Shown here: positions 16,559 through 25,306 of the stretch, piece after piece | Numbering within the stretch: position 1 is the first letter of the stretch | Layout: each line of letters opens with the position of its first letter | Assembly (NCBI GenBank): GCA_016291435.1 | Contig: JAEEXH010000002.1 | Location: 1-64,000, forward strand | DNA: 64,000 nt | Reading direction: 5' to 3' | DNA from: Oscillospiraceae bacterium | Lineage (GTDB): Bacteria > Bacillota > Clostridia > Oscillospirales > Ruminococcaceae | The notes under the pieces: model-generated | Told to the model about the DNA's origin: nothing | The model's input: only the letters and a program-made list of their open reading frames with translations | The model's database searches: none | Position numbers and translations under genes: made by a program

Positions 16559-18742
16559 ATGAAATCACAGAAAATAATCGTTTCCGCGGCGCTTGCCGCA
16601 TCCGTGCTGCTCGCTGCAACAGGCTGTGCGGGCGGCGCTTCCGGGACCGCTGACTGCACCTTCGGCAATGTTGCCATCGGCGGCGGCGGCTATATCCCCG
16701 GCATCGTCTACAACAAAACAGAGGAAGGCCTCTGCTACTGCCGCACCGATATCGGCGGCGCCTACCGCAGAAGCAGCCGCGACAAGACCTGGGTTCCGAT
16801 CACCGACCATCTCGGCGGCGTCGGCAAGGATAACTGGAATCTCATCGGTATTGAGTCCATCGCGACAGATCCCGTGGAGCCCAAGCGCGTCTATCTCTCC
16901 TGCGGCACCTACCTCGGCTCGAACGGCGCGATCCTTGTCTCCGAGGATTACGGCGATACATGGACACAGGTTGATATGCCCTTCCCGATGGGCGGCAACC
17001 AGTCCGGGCGCGGCGTCGGCGAGCGCCTGATGGTGAACCCGAAGAACAATGCGCAGGTCTTCTGCGGCACCCGCACCGACGGGCTCTATGTCTCGAATGA
17101 CTACGGCAAAACATGGGAGAAATGCACCGCACTGCCCTCTGAGGGCGACTATTCGCAGGAGAAGAACCAGATCGGCGTCATGTGGGTCGAATTCGATCCG
17201 GCGGGCGGCGACCTCTTTGTCGGCGTCGCGAACAAGGACGGCAAATGCATCTACCGCTCCTCCGACGGCGGCAAGAGCTTTTCGGAGCTCCCCGCACAGT
17301 ATCCCGGCTATTTCCCGCTTCAGGCGGAGATCTCGCAGAACGGCTGGCTCTATCTCTGCTACGCCAACAGCTGCGGCCCGAATGCCGCAGTCACAGAAGG
17401 CGCTGTTGCGCGGTACAATCTCGCGAGCGGCAGCTTTGAGGACATCACTCCCGATGTCGGCGACAACCGCTACGGCGGCTTCTCCGGCATTTCCGTGGAC
17501 GGCAGCGACCCCGACACCGTCGTCTGCGGCACGCTCGGCTTCTGGGACAAAAAGGGTGAAAATCTTTACCGATCGACCGACGGCGGCAGCACATGGACAC
17601 CGTTTTTCACCGCAGATGCGAAGAATTACACAATGGATGTCTCCGACGCCGCATGGCTCAACTGGGGCAAGGACGAAGCCCAGACCGGCTGGTGGATGGC
17701 GGATGTCGAAATTGACCCCTTCAACAGCGATGTGGTCTCCTGGGGCACGGGCGCCACGCTCTATTCGACAACGAATCTCACGGCGCTCGGCTCCGGCACG
17801 CCCGTCACGGTCAGATTTGACGCAGCAGGCATTGAGGAAACTGCCGTGTTCAAGGTCGTGTCCGCGCCGGTCACTGACGGCTCCCCCGCGCTCTATTCCA
17901 TCATGGGCGACCTGACCGGCTTTGCGCATCTCGATGTGACAAAGCGCCCCGATGATGCGCATTTCATGAACAACGGCGTCGCACAGGATCTCGCGGTCGC
18001 CTGGCAGAACGGCAAGATCGCCGCCTACACCAGCGACAGCAAGAAATCTGCCCTCGTCTACACCGATGACGGCGGCAGCACATGGAACACGATCAAGAAG
18101 AAGCCCGATTCCTCGGCAGGCGGCAAGGTCGCGCTCAACGCAGACGGCAGCAAGCTGTTCTGGTCGCCGGGCGCACTGACCGCGGGGCTCTATTTCACGA
18201 CCGATTTCGGCAGCACATGGTATCAGTCCTCCGGGCTCGGCATGGGCGCGACGGTCTATCCCGACAAGCTCGACCCGAACATCCTCTATGCGACGGCGGG
18301 CGGCAGCATCTACATCTCCGAGAACGGCGGCGTCAGCTTCGCGGCAACGGGACTCAATGTCTCCGATAACAGCGAGCTTGTGCCCTCTGCGGAGAAGGCG
18401 GGCTTCCTCTGGATCCGCTCCGGCACAAGCCTCTCCTATTCGGAGGATTTCGGCAAGACCATGACCTATGTGAAGGGTGTCTCCGCGAACGCGATCGGCG
18501 TCGGAAAGGCGGAGAAGGAAGGCAGCGCAATGGTGCTCTATTTCCTCGGCGATGCAAACGGGCAGGGCGGCGGTGTCTATATGACCGCTGACCACGGCAA
18601 GCACATCACAAAGCTCTCGACTGACAAGGACGGCTTCGGCAACATCACCTATTCCATCACCGGCGATGCCGCGACCTACGGCAGATTCTATTTCGCCACA
18701 AACGGCAGAGGCATCGTGATGGGCGATGCGGCACAGAAATGA
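16559..18742 (+). CDS. GH74 xyloglucanase-type lipoprotein
   Basis: 727 residues from the ATG after AGAAAGAGGTACC; the ORF-track start lies inside the repeat. The signal peptide ends in a lipobox (LLAATGC), so the enzyme should be anchored on the outer face of the membrane. The N-terminal IGGGGYIPGIVYN..CRTDIGGAYR is the hallmark of GH74, and Asp-box repeats (SEDYGDTW, SSDGGKSF, STDGGSTW, TDDGGSTW, TTDFGSTW) mark the two seven-bladed propellers. The Asp in RTDIGG is one candidate catalytic residue. It would cleave the xyloglucan backbone; galactosidases encoded upstream could trim the imported products. There is no dockerin or carbohydrate-binding module. Confidence 0.92.
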   Translation: MKSQKIIVSAALAASVLLAATGCAGGASGTADCTFGNVAIGGGGYIPGIVYNKTEEGLCYCRTDIGGAYRRSSRDKTWVPITDHLGGVGKDNWNLIGIESIATDPVEPKRVYLSCGTYLGSNGAILVSEDYGDTWTQVDMPFPMGGNQSGRGVGERLMVNPKNNAQVFCGTRTDGLYVSNDYGKTWEKCTALPSEGDYSQEKNQIGVMWVEFDPAGGDLFVGVANKDGKCIYRSSDGGKSFSELPAQYPGYFPLQAEISQNGWLYLCYANSCGPNAAVTEGAVARYNLASGSFEDITPDVGDNRYGGFSGISVDGSDPDTVVCGTLGFWDKKGENLYRSTDGGSTWTPFFTADAKNYTMDVSDAAWLNWGKDEAQTGWWMADVEIDPFNSDVVSWGTGATLYSTTNLTALGSGTPVTVRFDAAGIEETAVFKVVSAPVTDGSPALYSIMGDLTGFAHLDVTKRPDDAHFMNNGVAQDLAVAWQNGKIAAYTSDSKKSALVYTDDGGSTWNTIKKKPDSSAGGKVALNADGSKLFWSPGALTAGLYFTTDFGSTWYQSSGLGMGATVYPDKLDPNILYATAGGSIYISENGGVSFAATGLNVSDNSELVPSAEKAGFLWIRSGTSLSYSEDFGKTMTYVKGVSANAIGVGKAEKEGSAMVLYFLGDANGQGGGVYMTADHGKHITKLSTDKDGFGNITYSITGDAATYGRFYFATNGRGIVMGDAAQK

Positions 18743-19485
18743 CGCACAGTGCAAAGCGGCTCCGGCGCGCCGCCATCGCGTGGAGCGTGCTGATTCTGCT
18801 CGGGCTGACGCTCTTTCTGCTCGGCTGGAAGGGCGCGATCTGGTTCAATATGCCATCGCGGAAGAAGTATCCCGTGCGCGGTGTCGATGTGTCGCATTAT
18901 CAGGGCGACATCGACTTCTCCCTAATCGCAAAGCAGGGCATCTCCTTTGTCTTCATCAAGGCGACAGAGGGCTCCGGCACCGCAGATGACCGCTTCTCCG
19001 CAAACTGGGACAACGCACGCGCCGCCGGACTGCTCACCGGCGCCTATCACTTTTACAGCTTTGAGAGCGCGCCGGAAACGCAGGCGGACAACTTCATCCG
19101 CACTGTGCCCTATGCTGAAGATGCACTCCCGCCGGTCATCGACCTCGAATATTACAGGGGCAGCGATGCGGCGAATCTCGCGCCCGAAGCCGTCCGCAGG
19201 GATCTCGGCACACTGCTTTCGCGCTTCCGCGAAGCCTACGGCAAAACGCCGGTCATCTACACCACAAGCAGCTGCTATGCCGATTATCTTGAGGGTGCCG
19301 ATCTCGGCGAGGACTATCTGCTCTGGATCCGCAGTGTCCTCACACCGCCCGATGACACGCTCAACTGGACATTCTGGCAGTATAACCCGCGCGGGCTGCT
19401 CAAGGGATACAGCGGCGATGAGCGGTTCATTGACCTCAACGCATTCCGCGGAACGCTTGCAGATCTGCAAGCGCTCGGCACATAA
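18739..19485 (+). CDS. Membrane-anchored GH25 lysozyme (muramidase)
   Basis: 248 residues, overlapping the xyloglucanase stop as ATGA. A transmembrane segment (residues 11-31) is followed by the GH25 domain: GVDVSHYQGDIDF, FVFIKATEG, GAYHFYSF, and PPVIDLEYY with the catalytic Asp/Glu pair, ending with FWQYNPRG and DLNAF. Predicted to face outside and cleave peptidoglycan. It ends shortly before a small membrane-protein gene and is most likely cotranscribed with it. Confidence 0.9.
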   Translation: MTHSAKRLRRAAIAWSVLILLGLTLFLLGWKGAIWFNMPSRKKYPVRGVDVSHYQGDIDFSLIAKQGISFVFIKATEGSGTADDRFSANWDNARAAGLLTGAYHFYSFESAPETQADNFIRTVPYAEDALPPVIDLEYYRGSDAANLAPEAVRRDLGTLLSRFREAYGKTPVIYTTSSCYADYLEGADLGEDYLLWIRSVLTPPDDTLNWTFWQYNPRGLLKGYSGDERFIDLNAFRGTLADLQALGT

Positions 19486-19499
19486 AGGAGATGGCTTCC

Positions 19500-19745
19500 G
19501 TGACAGCATGGGCACCGTGCATTCTGATCAGCGGCATCGGATTTCTGCTGCTGGCGCTGACCTACGGCGCACTGATCGCCTCAAAGCGCAGCGGAAAGTA
19601 TATTTCCGGGGCGCCCTGCTTCGGCGGGCTGCTGATTGCACTGGGCTTTCTGCTCTCGCCCTGCAAATGGCTCGCGCTGCTGGGGCTGCTCGATTACGGC
19701 TTCTGGGAGCTCGGTCTGAGCTTTTGGAAGCATCGCGGGAAATGA
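19500..19745 (+). CDS. Small membrane protein of unknown function
   Basis: I choose the GTG at 19500: the ribosome-binding site AAAGGAG lies right against the ATG at 19491, which leaves no spacing for that start, whereas the GTG is 9 nt away. This gives 81 residues with two hydrophobic segments (APCILISGIGFLLLALTYGA and FGGLLIALGFLLSP) and a third weaker one. No family recognised. It lies between the lysozyme and rsmD genes. Confidence 0.6.
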   Translation: MTAWAPCILISGIGFLLLALTYGALIASKRSGKYISGAPCFGGLLIALGFLLSPCKWLALLGLLDYGFWELGLSFWKHRGK

Positions 19746-19781
19746 CCCCGCATTCACTGAAAAGAAAGGAGCGTGCACTGC

Positions 19782-20330
19782 ATGCGCGTTATCACAGGCT
19801 CTGCCCGCGGCAGAAAGCTCATTACACCCGAGGGCTTTGACACCCGCCCGACCACCGACAAGGTCAAGGAGGCAATCTGCTCCGCAATCCAGTTTGATTT
19901 CCCCGGCGCACATGTCCTCGATCTTTACGCCGGCAGCGGACAAATGGGCATCGAAGCACTCTCCCGCGGCGCCGCACATGCCGTCTTCACCGACAGCGCC
20001 GCCGAAGCGGTCTCCTGCGTGAAGCAGAATGTTAAGGCGTGCGGCTTCTCCGATATTGCGGAGGTCATCCGCACCGACGCTGTCTCCTATTTGCAACGCT
20101 GCACCGCACGCTTCGATATCGCATTCCTTGACCCGCCCTACAATCACGGGATTTTGCAGGAAATCCTGCCGCTCCTTGCTCCGCATATGACAAAAAACGG
20201 CATAATTATCTGCGAACACGAGCCGGAATGCAAATTACCGCAAACAATTCTCGATTTCCCCTTGCAAAAGCAGAAAAAATATGGTAAAATAGTAATAAGT
20301 GTTTATAGACAGACTGAGGAAGACGCATGA
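19782..20330 (+). CDS. rsmD: 16S rRNA (guanine966-N2)-methyltransferase
   Basis: 182 residues from the ATG 10 nt after AAAGGAG; a GTG three codons earlier is too close to the ribosome-binding site. It carries MRVITGSARGRKL and FDTRPTTDKVKEAICS, the SAM-binding VLDLYAGSGQMGIEALSRGA and the catalytic LDPPY motif, all typical of RsmD. It methylates G966 of 16S rRNA. As in many Bacillota it is followed by coaD, here with a tiny ORF between them. Confidence 0.95.
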   Translation: MRVITGSARGRKLITPEGFDTRPTTDKVKEAICSAIQFDFPGAHVLDLYAGSGQMGIEALSRGAAHAVFTDSAAEAVSCVKQNVKACGFSDIAEVIRTDAVSYLQRCTARFDIAFLDPPYNHGILQEILPLLAPHMTKNGIIICEHEPECKLPQTILDFPLQKQKKYGKIVISVYRQTEEDA

Positions 20331-20434
20331 AAGACCCGATCCGGCGCGATTTGGACGGAGAGAACGCCGCGATCGTCCGGGAGCATATGCGGATCTATGC
20401 ACCGCACTGCACGGTGCATTCCATATATCAGTGA
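20327..20434 (+). CDS. Possible 35-residue ORF between rsmD and coaD
   Basis: Too short for the ORF track. It overlaps the rsmD stop as ATGA and has GAGGA seven bases before its ATG, which suggests translational coupling. The product (MKDPIRRDLDGENAAIVREH..) is charged and predicted soluble. No homologue is known to me. It may be a true small protein, a remnant, or chance. Confidence 0.4.
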   Translation: MKDPIRRDLDGENAAIVREHMRIYAPHCTVHSIYQ

Positions 20435-20465
20435 CAGCATCGCCGCATGCGGAAAGGAGTATGAC

Positions 20466-21059
20466 ATGTCAGACAATCATCAGCGCATTGCCGTTTGCCC
20501 CGGCAGCTTCGACCCTGTGACATTCGGTCATCTCGATATTATCACCCGCGCCTCCAAGCTCTTTGACAAGGTCATTGTGCTTGTCTCGACCAATCTCGAC
20601 AAGCGCCCCGCCTTTACCCTCACCGAGCGCCTGCTCATGATCCGGCAGGTGACACAGAATTTCGAGAATGTGTTTATCGACATTCTGGAGGATGAGCTGC
20701 TCGCGGATTATGTCCGCAGAGTCGGCGCAGTGGCAATCGTCAAGGGTCTCAGAGCTGTCACCGATTTTGAATATGAATTCCAGATGGCGCTCGGCAACAA
20801 GAAACTCGTGCCCGAAGCCGAGACCGTCTTCCTGACGACTGCTGCGGAAAATATGTACTTAAGCTCCAGCATCGTCAAGCAGATCGCTGCCCTGGGCGGC
20901 GATATCAGCAGCTTTGTCCCGGCGGAGATCCTGCCGGTCATCAATACCCGCCTGCAGCGGCAGAGAAAGCCCAGCGAAATAGACCCCGACACGCGCCAGC
21001 TTCTCCTGCAGCAGGTGCAGCAATTTGCTCAAACAATCAGAAAGGATGAAACAACATGA
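20466..21059 (+). CDS. coaD: Phosphopantetheine adenylyltransferase
   Basis: Catalyses the penultimate step of coenzyme A synthesis, adenylating 4'-phosphopantetheine. I take the ATG after GGAAAGGAGTATGAC (197 residues), not the upstream ORF-track start. Nucleotidyltransferase motifs are clear: CPGSFDPVTFGHLDII, KGLRAVTDFEYEFQMA, and TAAENMYLSSSIVKQIAALGGDISSFVP. The family is usually about 160 residues; here a basic tail of ~35 residues is added. It overlaps the next gene by 4 bp. Confidence 0.95.
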   Translation: MSDNHQRIAVCPGSFDPVTFGHLDIITRASKLFDKVIVLVSTNLDKRPAFTLTERLLMIRQVTQNFENVFIDILEDELLADYVRRVGAVAIVKGLRAVTDFEYEFQMALGNKKLVPEAETVFLTTAAENMYLSSSIVKQIAALGGDISSFVPAEILPVINTRLQRQRKPSEIDPDTRQLLLQQVQQFAQTIRKDETT

Positions 21060-21502
21060 GCGTATTCGATATTCTGGACGAAATGGACGACATGCTGGAC
21101 AACGCAAAGGCGTTCCCGCTCGCAGCGCACAAAATCGTCATCGACGGCGACAGACTGCGCGAGCTGGTCAATGACATCCGCCTTGCGATGCCGAAGGAGA
21201 TGAAGCGTGCGCAGACCATCGACTATGACTGCGACCGCATCATGAAGGAAGCCCAGCAGAACGCGGAGAAGGTCATCCACGAGGCAGAGGAGCGCGCAAA
21301 GACGCTCGTCTCCGAAAGCGCGATTGTCGATGAGGCGAAGAAGCGTGCGCACGAGATCCTCGCGAAGACCAAGACCAAGTGCGATCAGACCAAGCAGGCG
21401 ACCTCTGCGTATGTGCTCCAGTCGCTCCAGTCTACGGAGTCCACCATCGCCGATCTGCTTGAGCAGGTCCGCAAGGAGCGCGGCAACTGGGAGGACAATT
21501 GA
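21056..21502 (+). CDS. Coiled-coil protein, V-type ATPase subunit H/F0-B-like
   Basis: 148 residues, overlapping coaD as ATGA. Mostly helical and charged; the centre (AQQNAEKVIHEAEERAKTLVSE..) has the alternating Ala/Glu/Lys pattern of a long coiled coil as in ATP synthase peripheral stalks. Clostridia genomes often carry such a gene next to coaD, usually annotated as ATPase, but no other ATP synthase gene is here. Its function is unknown; a cell-division or scaffold role is equally possible. Confidence 0.6.
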   Translation: MSVFDILDEMDDMLDNAKAFPLAAHKIVIDGDRLRELVNDIRLAMPKEMKRAQTIDYDCDRIMKEAQQNAEKVIHEAEERAKTLVSESAIVDEAKKRAHEILAKTKTKCDQTKQATSAYVLQSLQSTESTIADLLEQVRKERGNWEDN

Positions 21503-22011
21503 AGCAAAAACGTCTGGTGCTGCTCCTGATCCTGCTTTGCTGGATGGTGCTGATCTTCTGGTTTTCCTCACAGAACAGCACAGAATCCGCTTCTTTGAGC
21601 AGCGGTCTCCTGAAGAAGCTGCTCTCGCTGCGTCCGGACTGGGACTCCCTCACGCTCGCACAACAAAGAAGCAAGATCCGGGCGCTGCACACGTTCTTTC
21701 GCAAGCTCGGGCATTTTTCAGAATACACCGTGCTGGGAACGATCTCTGCGCTGCTTGGGCGCATCGGCTTCCCGACAGATGACATATGGCAAAAGCGCGT
21801 CCGGTATTATTTTGTACCGGCGGGCTTTGCTCTGCTCTACGCTGTCGGAGATGAGATCCATCAGCGCTTTGTGCCTGGGAGATCCTGCGAATTCCGGGAT
21901 ATGATGATCGACTTCTCGGGCGCCTGCCTCGGCGTCCTGCTGACAGCGGCTGCGGTATGGCTGCTCACGAAACGCCGCCGGAAACGGCGCAGCGCACAAT
22001 CCTCTGCATAA
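21499..22011 (+). CDS. VanZ family membrane protein
   Basis: 170 residues starting with TTG, which overlaps the previous stop (TTGA) and follows GGGAGGACAA. N-terminal membrane segment LVLLLILLCWMVLIFWFSSQNS, then the VanZ-typical KLGHFSEYTVLG and AVGDEIHQRFVPGRSCEFRDMMIDFSGACLG, with further membrane segments. VanZ-like proteins occur in many Gram-positives, and some give low-level teicoplanin resistance, but no vancomycin-resistance genes are nearby. Last gene of the plus-strand run, followed by a strong terminator. Confidence 0.85.
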   Translation: MKQKRLVLLLILLCWMVLIFWFSSQNSTESASLSSGLLKKLLSLRPDWDSLTLAQQRSKIRALHTFFRKLGHFSEYTVLGTISALLGRIGFPTDDIWQKRVRYYFVPAGFALLYAVGDEIHQRFVPGRSCEFRDMMIDFSGACLGVLLTAAAVWLLTKRRRKRRSAQSSA

Positions 22012-22017
22012 ACAAAA

Positions 22018-22052
22018 AATCCCCCGATACGCGGAAAACGTATCGGGGGATT
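22018..22052. terminator. Bidirectional terminator between convergent VanZ and SDR genes
   Basis: A 14-bp stem, AATCCCCCGATACG/CGTATCGGGGGATT, with a 7-nt loop. T-rich sequence follows on plus (TGTGTTTCTC) and an A-run precedes it (U-run on minus), so it can serve both genes. Confidence 0.9.
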
Positions 22053-22060
22053 TGTGTTTC

Positions 22061-22804
22061 TCAGTAAACGCCGGGAACCTGCTCTGCCTTCGCGACAGCC
22101 TCCTCCAGCGTCATGCCGGCGAACATGTGTGCGGGGAGATACCGCCCGGATTTGCCGTCATTGATAAACGCGCCGACCAGCACGCCCGGGATCGCACTCT
22201 CCGGGGCATTCGGTGCCTGCGGTCCGCCGAGATCGGTGCGGCACCAGCCGGGGTCCGTGAGGCTCAGGATCACATTTGTGCCCTCATACTTCGAGCCGAG
22301 GTCGCGTGTGACCTTGTTGAGCGCTGCCTTGCTCGCGGAATAGCCCGCCTGATAGGGGTCGAGGTCGATGCCGCTCGTCGTGTTGACAATGCGCCCGAAG
22401 CCGCGTTCCGCCATGCCCGGCAGGAAATGGTAGCAGATCATCATCGGCGCCATCGTATTGACCTTGAAGCTCGTGTCGTAGTCAGACATCGGTGTTTTCA
22501 GGTATTCCGTGCGGTAGGCGACCTGCAAACCGGCGTTATTCAGCACAACGTCAATCTGTGTGCCGCGGGCGTCGATCTCTGCAAGCATCTTCTCAACCGC
22601 ATCCAGATCGGAAAACTCCGCCGCGACTGCATAGGCTTCGACGCCCTTTGCGCGCACTTCCTCAAGCAGCGTTTCGGTGTGATCGAGTCTGCGTCTGTGC
22701 AGCACAAGATTGCAGCCCTGATCCGCCATTGCGAGCGCCGCAAGTCTGCCGATGCCGCGGTACGCACCTGTGATGAGCACCCATTTCCCTTTGAGTGAGA
22801 TCAT
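22061..22804 (-). CDS. Short-chain dehydrogenase/reductase
   Basis: 247 residues with the classical SDR pattern: the cofactor site TGAYRGIG near residue 12, NNAG near residue 90, the active-site Tyr/Lys in YSASKAAL, and a PGW..T turn. RR after the second beta strand (LHRRRLD) suggests NADP(H) preference, an inference. The substrate is unknown. It starts 40 bp after the dockerin gene on the same strand and is likely read from it or from an internal promoter. Confidence 0.88.
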   Translation of the reverse strand: MISLKGKWVLITGAYRGIGRLAALAMADQGCNLVLHRRRLDHTETLLEEVRAKGVEAYAVAAEFSDLDAVEKMLAEIDARGTQIDVVLNNAGLQVAYRTEYLKTPMSDYDTSFKVNTMAPMMICYHFLPGMAERGFGRIVNTTSGIDLDPYQAGYSASKAALNKVTRDLGSKYEGTNVILSLTDPGWCRTDLGGPQAPNAPESAIPGVLVGAFINDGKSGRYLPAHMFAGMTLEEAVAKAEQVPGVY

Positions 22805-22843
22805 GTGAAAATCCTCCTTTTATTCACTGCCTTCCGGCAGGAT

Positions 22844-24274
22844 TCATGGGGTAACGCTCAGCGCCGCACGCAGCATCAGCGTCAGGTCGGCGGCGTTCAG
22901 CCTGTTGTCGTTGTTGTAATCGGCAGCCTTCCAGTCGGCAAGCTCCGCATCCTCGCCGAGCAGCCATTTCTGCACGCTGACGGCATCGCTGACCGTCGAT
23001 TGGCCATCGCCGCTGACATCGCCGGTCGGGGTGAATTTCAGCCGGAACACAATATCCGCGCTGCCGTTCTCGTAACGGGTCGCTTCGATCGCGCCCTCTG
23101 GGATGCTTACGCCGTTTGAGAAAACCGCATTGCTGCTGTATCCGCGCGGCAAATCCCATTCAGAGAGCCGGTATTCGTAACTATCACCGCTGAACATGAG
23201 ATCAAATTGCTGTACGCAGGGGTTTGTGTCAATCATCAGAATCGGTCCGGTGCTGACTGTACCGTACTGCGGATCGTTGAAGCTGATGTTTGTGCCGATC
23301 GAGCCGAACCCGCCGTTCTGATTGCGCGAGACGATCAGCGCGCCGGTGTCGGCGTCCTTCAGCCAGACGCGCAGCATGCCCTTCTCGGGAATATCGCGCC
23401 GCAGCCGAAAGACCACATCCATCGAGCCGTTCTCATATCTTGTCACGCTGCGGTAGTTTTCCGGCAGCGTCCAGCCCTCCGGCAAGGATGCCTGCGACAG
23501 CGAAAAGTCGAGAATATCCGCATCCATATACTGCGACGCATCCCAGAACATATCATAGCTGAACTCCAGCGATGCCATGTCGGCATAGGCGTAATTATCA
23601 ACGTCTTCTAAATAATACGCGATCGTCGGCAGAATGGTCAGTTTGTCAATATCTCCGGGGACATTCAGCGTTTCGCCGGTGTCGGCATCCTCTGCACGGA
23701 AGCGCACAAGCCCCGGCTCCAGCGATTCGGTGCAGTGCCACTCCCAGCCGAGCGTGGGGTAGATGCGGTTCGGCACGATCACCTGCAAAATCTCAAAGCA
23801 GTGTGTCTTGCAGATACTTGCGCCGAAGGTCGAGGTGTAGTCGAGATACAGCACAGTTTCCCCGTCGGACTGCGTTTCAAGCTCTGCGCTTTGCAGCTTG
23901 TGACCGCCGACAAGGCGCCCGCGGGTCGGGTCCATGTAGGTGCAGAGCATCAGTGTGTAGTCATAGAAGAACTCCTCGGGATACTGCGCCTCAAATTCCT
24001 TGCGCGGCGCTTCCAGCAGGTATTCCGAAAGAATCCTGTCCAGCTCCTCCGGCGATTCGGCGGTAGACTGATGCGATTCGGTGAACAGTCCGTCCATCTC
24101 AAAAGCGCTCTGCGTGAGCGTATCCGGTGCGTAGACGCTGTATGCAGTGTCTACAAATTTCACGCGGTCGAGAATGTCGGTCCGCGTTTCCTTTGCCGCG
24201 GCAGGGATTCCTGCCGAAGTGATGCTGCACATCAGCATCGCGGCTGCCGTAATGTTGCTCAATAATCGTTTCAT
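22844..24274 (-). CDS. Secreted dockerin-containing protein of unknown function
   Basis: 476 residues, taking the ATG after AAAGGAATGTGTGCG. The signal peptide MKRLLSNITAAAMLMCSITSAGIPAAAK predicts export. The C-terminal ~60 residues form a type I dockerin with two calcium loops (GDVSGDGQSTVSDAVSVQKW and AADYNNDNRLNAADLTLMLR), which would bind a cohesin. The body has no glycosidase motif that I recognise. It holds an internal repeat, TRYENGS followed by D and VFRL, near residues 300 and 410. This suggests a non-catalytic or novel component of a cellulosome-like assembly; no cohesin scaffold is encoded in the window. Confidence 0.8.
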   Translation of the reverse strand: MKRLLSNITAAAMLMCSITSAGIPAAAKETRTDILDRVKFVDTAYSVYAPDTLTQSAFEMDGLFTESHQSTAESPEELDRILSEYLLEAPRKEFEAQYPEEFFYDYTLMLCTYMDPTRGRLVGGHKLQSAELETQSDGETVLYLDYTSTFGASICKTHCFEILQVIVPNRIYPTLGWEWHCTESLEPGLVRFRAEDADTGETLNVPGDIDKLTILPTIAYYLEDVDNYAYADMASLEFSYDMFWDASQYMDADILDFSLSQASLPEGWTLPENYRSVTRYENGSMDVVFRLRRDIPEKGMLRVWLKDADTGALIVSRNQNGGFGSIGTNISFNDPQYGTVSTGPILMIDTNPCVQQFDLMFSGDSYEYRLSEWDLPRGYSSNAVFSNGVSIPEGAIEATRYENGSADIVFRLKFTPTGDVSGDGQSTVSDAVSVQKWLLGEDAELADWKAADYNNDNRLNAADLTLMLRAALSVTP

Positions 24275-24442
24275 CGCACACATTCCTTTCTGTCGGTCAT
24301 TCATCCTGTTGCATACAAATCGGCTGAGCAGGAAATCCTGCTTCTGATATTGTGTTCGGTGAAATCGCGTGAATCCTCACGCATAAAAATCAGATTTGTA
24401 AATCTTTACAAATTTCTGCCATCTGCTTTGTGCAGATCGCCG

Positions 24443-25303
24443 TCATGCTTCTGCGGCGAGCAGCCCGCCGAGACGGATCACCGTCTCCAGATCAATCTGC
24501 TCAAAGCGGACAGTCTCGCTGAGCCCGCAGGCTTCCAGTGCTGCCGCGACCGCTGCCTTGTCAAGCGAGAGCCCCGAGGAGAGCGCATTCATCGCGGTCT
24601 TGCGGCGCTGCGCAAAGCCTGCCTTCACGACCCTGAGCGCCTGCCGCAGCTCCTCCGGCGTGCAGACCGGCTCCTCGTAAGGCGTGATGCGGATGACCGC
24701 AGAATCCACCTTCGGCGCCGGATAGAAGGAATCCCGCGGCACATCGAAGAGCTGCTCCGCCGTGCCCCTGAGCTGCACCGCCGCCGTCACAGCGCCCGCC
24801 GCACGGGTGCCGAGCCGCGCACAGAGCCGCTCCGCCGCCTCCTTCTGCACCATAACCGTGATGCTCCTGAATTTTGCCTCCGATTCCAGCAGGTGCATGA
24901 GAATCGGCGAGGTGATGTAATACGGCAGATTCGCGCAGACAGAGACTTCCCTGCCGCCGAACTGTGCCCGCAGGAGCTCCGCCGGGTCAGTTTTCATAAT
25001 ATCCTGCCAAAGCACCGTCACATGCGGGTAATCGGCGAGCGTTTCGCGCAGCACAGGCGCCAGCCGCTTGTCGAGCTCGACCGCGACCACCTGCTCCGAG
25101 CATTCCGCGAGTTCCTTTGTCAGCACGCCGAAGCCCGTGCCGATCTCCAGCACGCCGCAGCTCCGTGACGGGATGCCGTAATGCGCGATTGCAGGGCAGA
25201 CCTCCGGGTCGATCAGGAAATTCTGCCCGAGCCCCTTTGCAAAGGTAAAATGATGGCGCTTCGCAAGATCGCGGATCACCTGCATATCTGTCAGTTCGGG
25301 CAT
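24443..25303 (-). CDS. rsmA: 16S rRNA dimethyladenosine transferase
   Basis: 286 residues, with AAAGGATACTGAAAT before the ATG. Motifs: FAKGLGQNFLIDPEV, LEIGTGFGVLTKELAE (SAM site), VVAVELDK, and the catalytic NLPYYITSPI. It dimethylates A1518/A1519 of 16S rRNA. The C-terminal small domain ends RFEQIDLETVIRLG. The stop of the upstream dCMP deaminase lies only three bases before the rsmA start, so the two are coupled. The 168-bp gap after rsmA toward the dockerin gene has small inverted repeats (ATCTGC/GCAGAT, GCGTGA/TCACGC) but no convincing terminator. Confidence 0.95.
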   Translation of the reverse strand: MPELTDMQVIRDLAKRHHFTFAKGLGQNFLIDPEVCPAIAHYGIPSRSCGVLEIGTGFGVLTKELAECSEQVVAVELDKRLAPVLRETLADYPHVTVLWQDIMKTDPAELLRAQFGGREVSVCANLPYYITSPILMHLLESEAKFRSITVMVQKEAAERLCARLGTRAAGAVTAAVQLRGTAEQLFDVPRDSFYPAPKVDSAVIRITPYEEPVCTPEELRQALRVVKAGFAQRRKTAMNALSSGLSLDKAAVAAALEACGLSETVRFEQIDLETVIRLGGLLAAEA

Positions 25304-25306
25304 ATT

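Noticed and set aside
16565-18754. 729-residue minus-strand ORF
   Set aside because: Antisense shadow of the GH74 gene, no recognisable product.
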